DNA of 13,467 bases from an uncultured Butyricicoccus sp. (GTDB taxonomy: Bacteria > Bacillota > Clostridia > Oscillospirales > Butyricicoccaceae): positions 1-13,467 of the forward strand of contig CAJUDU010000062.1 of the NCBI GenBank assembly GCA_910584935.1. Reading direction: 5' to 3'. Both the position numbers and the translations under genes were made by a program. Under the pieces are notes generated by a model that ran no database searches, was not told the origin of the DNA, and saw nothing but the letters and a program-made list of their open reading frames with translations. Shown in pieces: positions 13,294-13,467 of this stretch (positions within the stretch are counted from its first letter, which is position 1; each line of letters opens with the position of its first letter).

Positions 13294-13377
13294 TTATTTT
13301 ATGATACTTGACAGCAGGAAAAATATTATCGCGGCAATACATAAAGCCATGCGAATGAACGAGCCGCGCAATACCAT
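13294..13377 (-). CDS. possible small membrane protein or 3' remnant of a larger gene
   Basis: From an ATG at 13377 the frame reads 27 residues, MVLRGSFIRMALCIAAIIFF then LLSSIIK, a single hydrophobic helix. The same frame stays open upstream to 13446 (QWFLKKKADAAPDRAGQ, with natural-looking codons), but has no ATG, GTG or TTG there and meets a TGA at 13449-13447. GAGAGGAG precedes this open part without a start at proper distance. It could therefore be a short protein, the end of a frameshifted gene, or a decayed remnant. A terminator-like hairpin follows after 18 nt, which favours real transcription. Function unknown. Confidence 0.35.
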   Translation of the reverse strand: MVLRGSFIRMALCIAAIIFFLLSSIIK

Positions 13378-13467
13378 TTGCCCCGCACGGTCGGGTGCGG
13401 CATCGGCTTTTTTCTTAAGGAACCACTGATTAAAGCTCCTCTCAAATCACATGCAATCGAAACATGA

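Overview
The window looks like chromosome of an endospore-forming, moderate-G+C Clostridia-type Firmicute, possibly a gut Oscillospirales-like lineage; the lineage is inferred and the species cannot be named from this sequence. Reasons: spoIVA, a sipL-like SPOCS-LysM gene, a tiny spoVM gene and cwlD are all spore genes; ribosome binding sites are strong AGGAGG types; and the dUTPase, CsoR and CopA are of Firmicutes type.

Layout. 1-200: two tandem tRNA-Leu genes (CAG, cut by the window edge, then UAG) on the minus strand behind one sigma-A-type promoter. 201-2326: an AT-rich stretch with a 20-bp tandem duplication and one lone minus-strand gene for an NYN-domain (PIN-like) nuclease. The -10 box of that gene is buried in a perfect 23-bp inverted repeat. 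2327-4408: cwlD-radA operon (minus), cwlD probably starting at a TTG. 4537-6365: divergent plus-strand genes for a nicotinamidase/isochorismatase-like hydrolase and for phosphate acetyltransferase (pta), the latter with a 13-bp-stem hairpin in its leader and a strong terminator. 6364-9351: sipL-spoIVA operon (minus). 9417-9729: a 48-codon two-helix membrane protein gene and a 25-codon spoVM (minus), closed by a terminator. 9811-10254: dut (minus). 10288-13175: copper-resistance operon copA-csoR (minus), with a near-consensus promoter, a CsoR-type operator and a terminator. The right edge holds a terminator-like hairpin and a start-less frame that may be the end of another gene.

How the genes fit together. 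SpoVM marks the curved forespore outer membrane and recruits SpoIVA, a coat-scaffold ATPase. SipL, known from Clostridioides difficile, joins SpoIVA in building the coat base. All three lie within about 3.2 kb here, so this is a coat-basement locus. CwlD, which makes the muramic-lactam of spore cortex, is encoded about 2 kb beyond spoIVA. The copper operon is self-contained: CsoR would sense Cu(I) and release the palindrome over the copA start site; CopA exports Cu(I). A CopZ-like chaperone is fused in frame to the CopA C-terminus but still has its own ribosome binding site.

I did not find a clearly new multi-gene system. The best leads are the nested spoVM with its small membrane partner, the fused but possibly separately translated CopZ, and the operator-controlled NYN nuclease beside the tRNA genes.
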